DNA of 14,868 bases. It comes from JBGPYM01 sp041493205. GTDB lineage: Bacteria; Bacteroidota; Ignavibacteria; UBA10030; UBA6906. Where the stretch lies: positions 1 through 14,868 of the forward strand of contig JBGPYM010000051.1 in the NCBI GenBank assembly GCA_041493205.1, in the 5' to 3' direction. The notes beneath the pieces were generated by a model. That model was not told the DNA's origin, searched no databases, and was given only the letters and a program-made list of their open reading frames with translations. Below, in pieces: positions 14,179-14,868 of the stretch. Numbering within the stretch: position 1 is the first letter of the stretch; every line of letters begins with the position of its first letter. A program made the translations under genes and the position numbers.

Positions 14179-14793
14179 GTGACCACAGTACGTTTGCTTG
14201 CAGCAGGTTGCCTGATCGGTCTCCTCGCGATTATGGCGGGATGCGGCGGTGCGTCGAAGACTGTCCAGCGCGTCGAACCGGACCAGGCGATCGACCTGAG
14301 CGGGGACTGGAACGACACCGATTCACGGCTGGTCGCGGAGGAAATGATCAAGGATGTCCTCGCGCGGCCATGGGTGGGCGATTTCAAGGGAGAGAAGAAA
14401 CGCACGCCCGACGTTATCGTCGGGACGGTGCGCAACCGGTCGAGTGAGCACATCCCGACCGTCCCCTTCATCAAAAACCTCGAGAAAGAGCTGATCAATT
14501 CAGGCAAGGTCAACTTCGTCGCCAACAAGGAGGAGCGGACCGAGGTACGGGAGGAACGCGCCGACCAGCAGGAAAACGCGTCCGCGGAATCGATGAAGAA
14601 GTTCCAGCAGGAAGCGGGAGCCGATTTTATGCTCCGCGGTGATATCAGCACCATTATCGACCAGGAAGGCGGCGAGAAGGTGAAGTTTTACCAGGTCAAT
14701 CTGGAGCTGGTCAACATCGAGACGAACAGGAAGGCATGGGTCGGGGAGAAGAAGATCAAGAAATACGTCTCGCAGAGCGGCACGAAGTTCTGA
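14179..14793 (+). CDS. LpoB-like outer-membrane lipoprotein (penicillin-binding protein activator family)
   Basis: A 204-residue lipoprotein. GTG 14179 is chosen because an AGGGAGG ribosome binding site (14168-14174) precedes it and the product then begins with a lipoprotein signal ending in M-A-G-C22; the frame is open upstream into rmuC, but that extension is not credible. The mature part matches the LpoB fold family: DLSGDWNDTDSRLVAEEMI at the start, VIVGTVRNRSSEHIPTVPF, then FIKNLEKELINSGKVNFV, GADFMLRGDISTI and a final VNLELVNIETNRKAWVGEKKIKK. In E. coli LpoB reaches across the periplasm to stimulate PBP1b; in other phyla the partner is not known. An Arg/Glu-rich stretch (NKEERTEVREERADQQENA) sits between the two strands. 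Length is close to that of E. coli LpoB (213). Confidence 0.88.
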   Translation: MTTVRLLAAGCLIGLLAIMAGCGGASKTVQRVEPDQAIDLSGDWNDTDSRLVAEEMIKDVLARPWVGDFKGEKKRTPDVIVGTVRNRSSEHIPTVPFIKNLEKELINSGKVNFVANKEERTEVREERADQQENASAESMKKFQQEAGADFMLRGDISTIIDQEGGEKVKFYQVNLELVNIETNRKAWVGEKKIKKYVSQSGTKF

Positions 14794-14800
14794 TTCCCCA

Positions 14801-14868
14801 CTATCTGCCGGTCGGTTCACCCACGATGGAGAACGTGTCATCGTTCCGGAAAGCGCCGGTGCTCAGTG
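14801..14868 (-). CDS. Possible C-terminal end of a minus-strand gene (partial)
   Basis: On the minus strand a frame is open from the window edge for 21 codons and ends with TAG at 14803-14801. It reads LSTGAFRNDDTFSIVGEPTG plus R, which looks like ordinary protein. It would converge on the LpoB-like gene with 7 bases between stops. A plus-strand frame from ATG 14825 is also open to the edge, but has no ribosome binding site. Too short to name. Confidence 0.3.
   Translation of the reverse strand, partial: LSTGAFRNDDTFSIVGEPTGR

Noticed and set aside
1..14868. CRISPR arrays, tRNA/rRNA genes, insertion sequences, integrase or phage genes
   Set aside because: No regularly spaced repeats, no tRNA-like cloverleaf and no transposase or integrase motif were seen on either strand.

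Overview
The window is a GC-rich (roughly 60 %), gene-dense stretch from a Gram-negative bacterium. All the genes I can support with confidence read on the + strand. The organism is most likely a member of the FCB group (Bacteroidota / Ignavibacteriota / Chlorobiota-like). This rests on a small PUR-like (DUF3276-type) protein, a thioredoxin with the N-terminal style seen in Bacteroidota, a short-chain-type L-threonine dehydrogenase, an LpoB-like lipoprotein, and several starts without a clear Shine-Dalgarno sequence. It is an inference, not a proof.

Region 1 (1-5074) is a copper/silver efflux operon. It holds the C-terminal end of a TolC/CusC-type outer-membrane channel, a CusB-type adaptor with an N-terminal CPMHP...CPVCGM metal-binding module, and a CusA-type RND pump. 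The pump keeps the three substrate methionines (M568, M618, M667) and the proton-relay residues (D402, E980, K1028). Last comes a secreted 83-residue Met/Cys-rich protein that I do not recognise; it sits where a CusF-like metallochaperone would be expected. Genes 1 and 2 overlap by ATGA, the adaptor and pump are 33 bases apart, and the small protein may have its own promoter.

Region 2 (5075-5894) holds a paired TGATATCA palindrome, a single-domain response regulator, and two members of a palindromic repeat family, one of which probably doubles as a terminator.

Region 3 (5895-8354) carries an L-threonine 3-dehydrogenase of the SDR type and, 33 bases on, a secreted M28 metallopeptidase resembling carboxypeptidase Q.

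Region 4 (8355-11900) is a 356-base leader without a convincing gene, followed by a large hybrid sensor kinase (TM - periplasmic domain - TM - PAS - GAF - kinase - receiver) and a third palindromic repeat followed by a T-run.

Region 5 (11901-14868) has the PUR-like protein, thioredoxin, RmuC and the LpoB-like lipoprotein. A possible minus-strand gene converges on the last of these at the window edge. The spacer between the PUR-like gene and thioredoxin is unusually structured: a hairpin with the stop codon in its loop, a second hairpin, and a perfect 10-bp inverted repeat whose 3' arm covers the thioredoxin ribosome binding site and touches the start codon.

The strongest candidates for something undescribed are the Met/Cys-rich secreted protein at the end of the efflux operon, the thioredoxin leader structure, and a ~50-residue Ala/Gly/Pro/Met-rich insert in the CusA periplasmic part.
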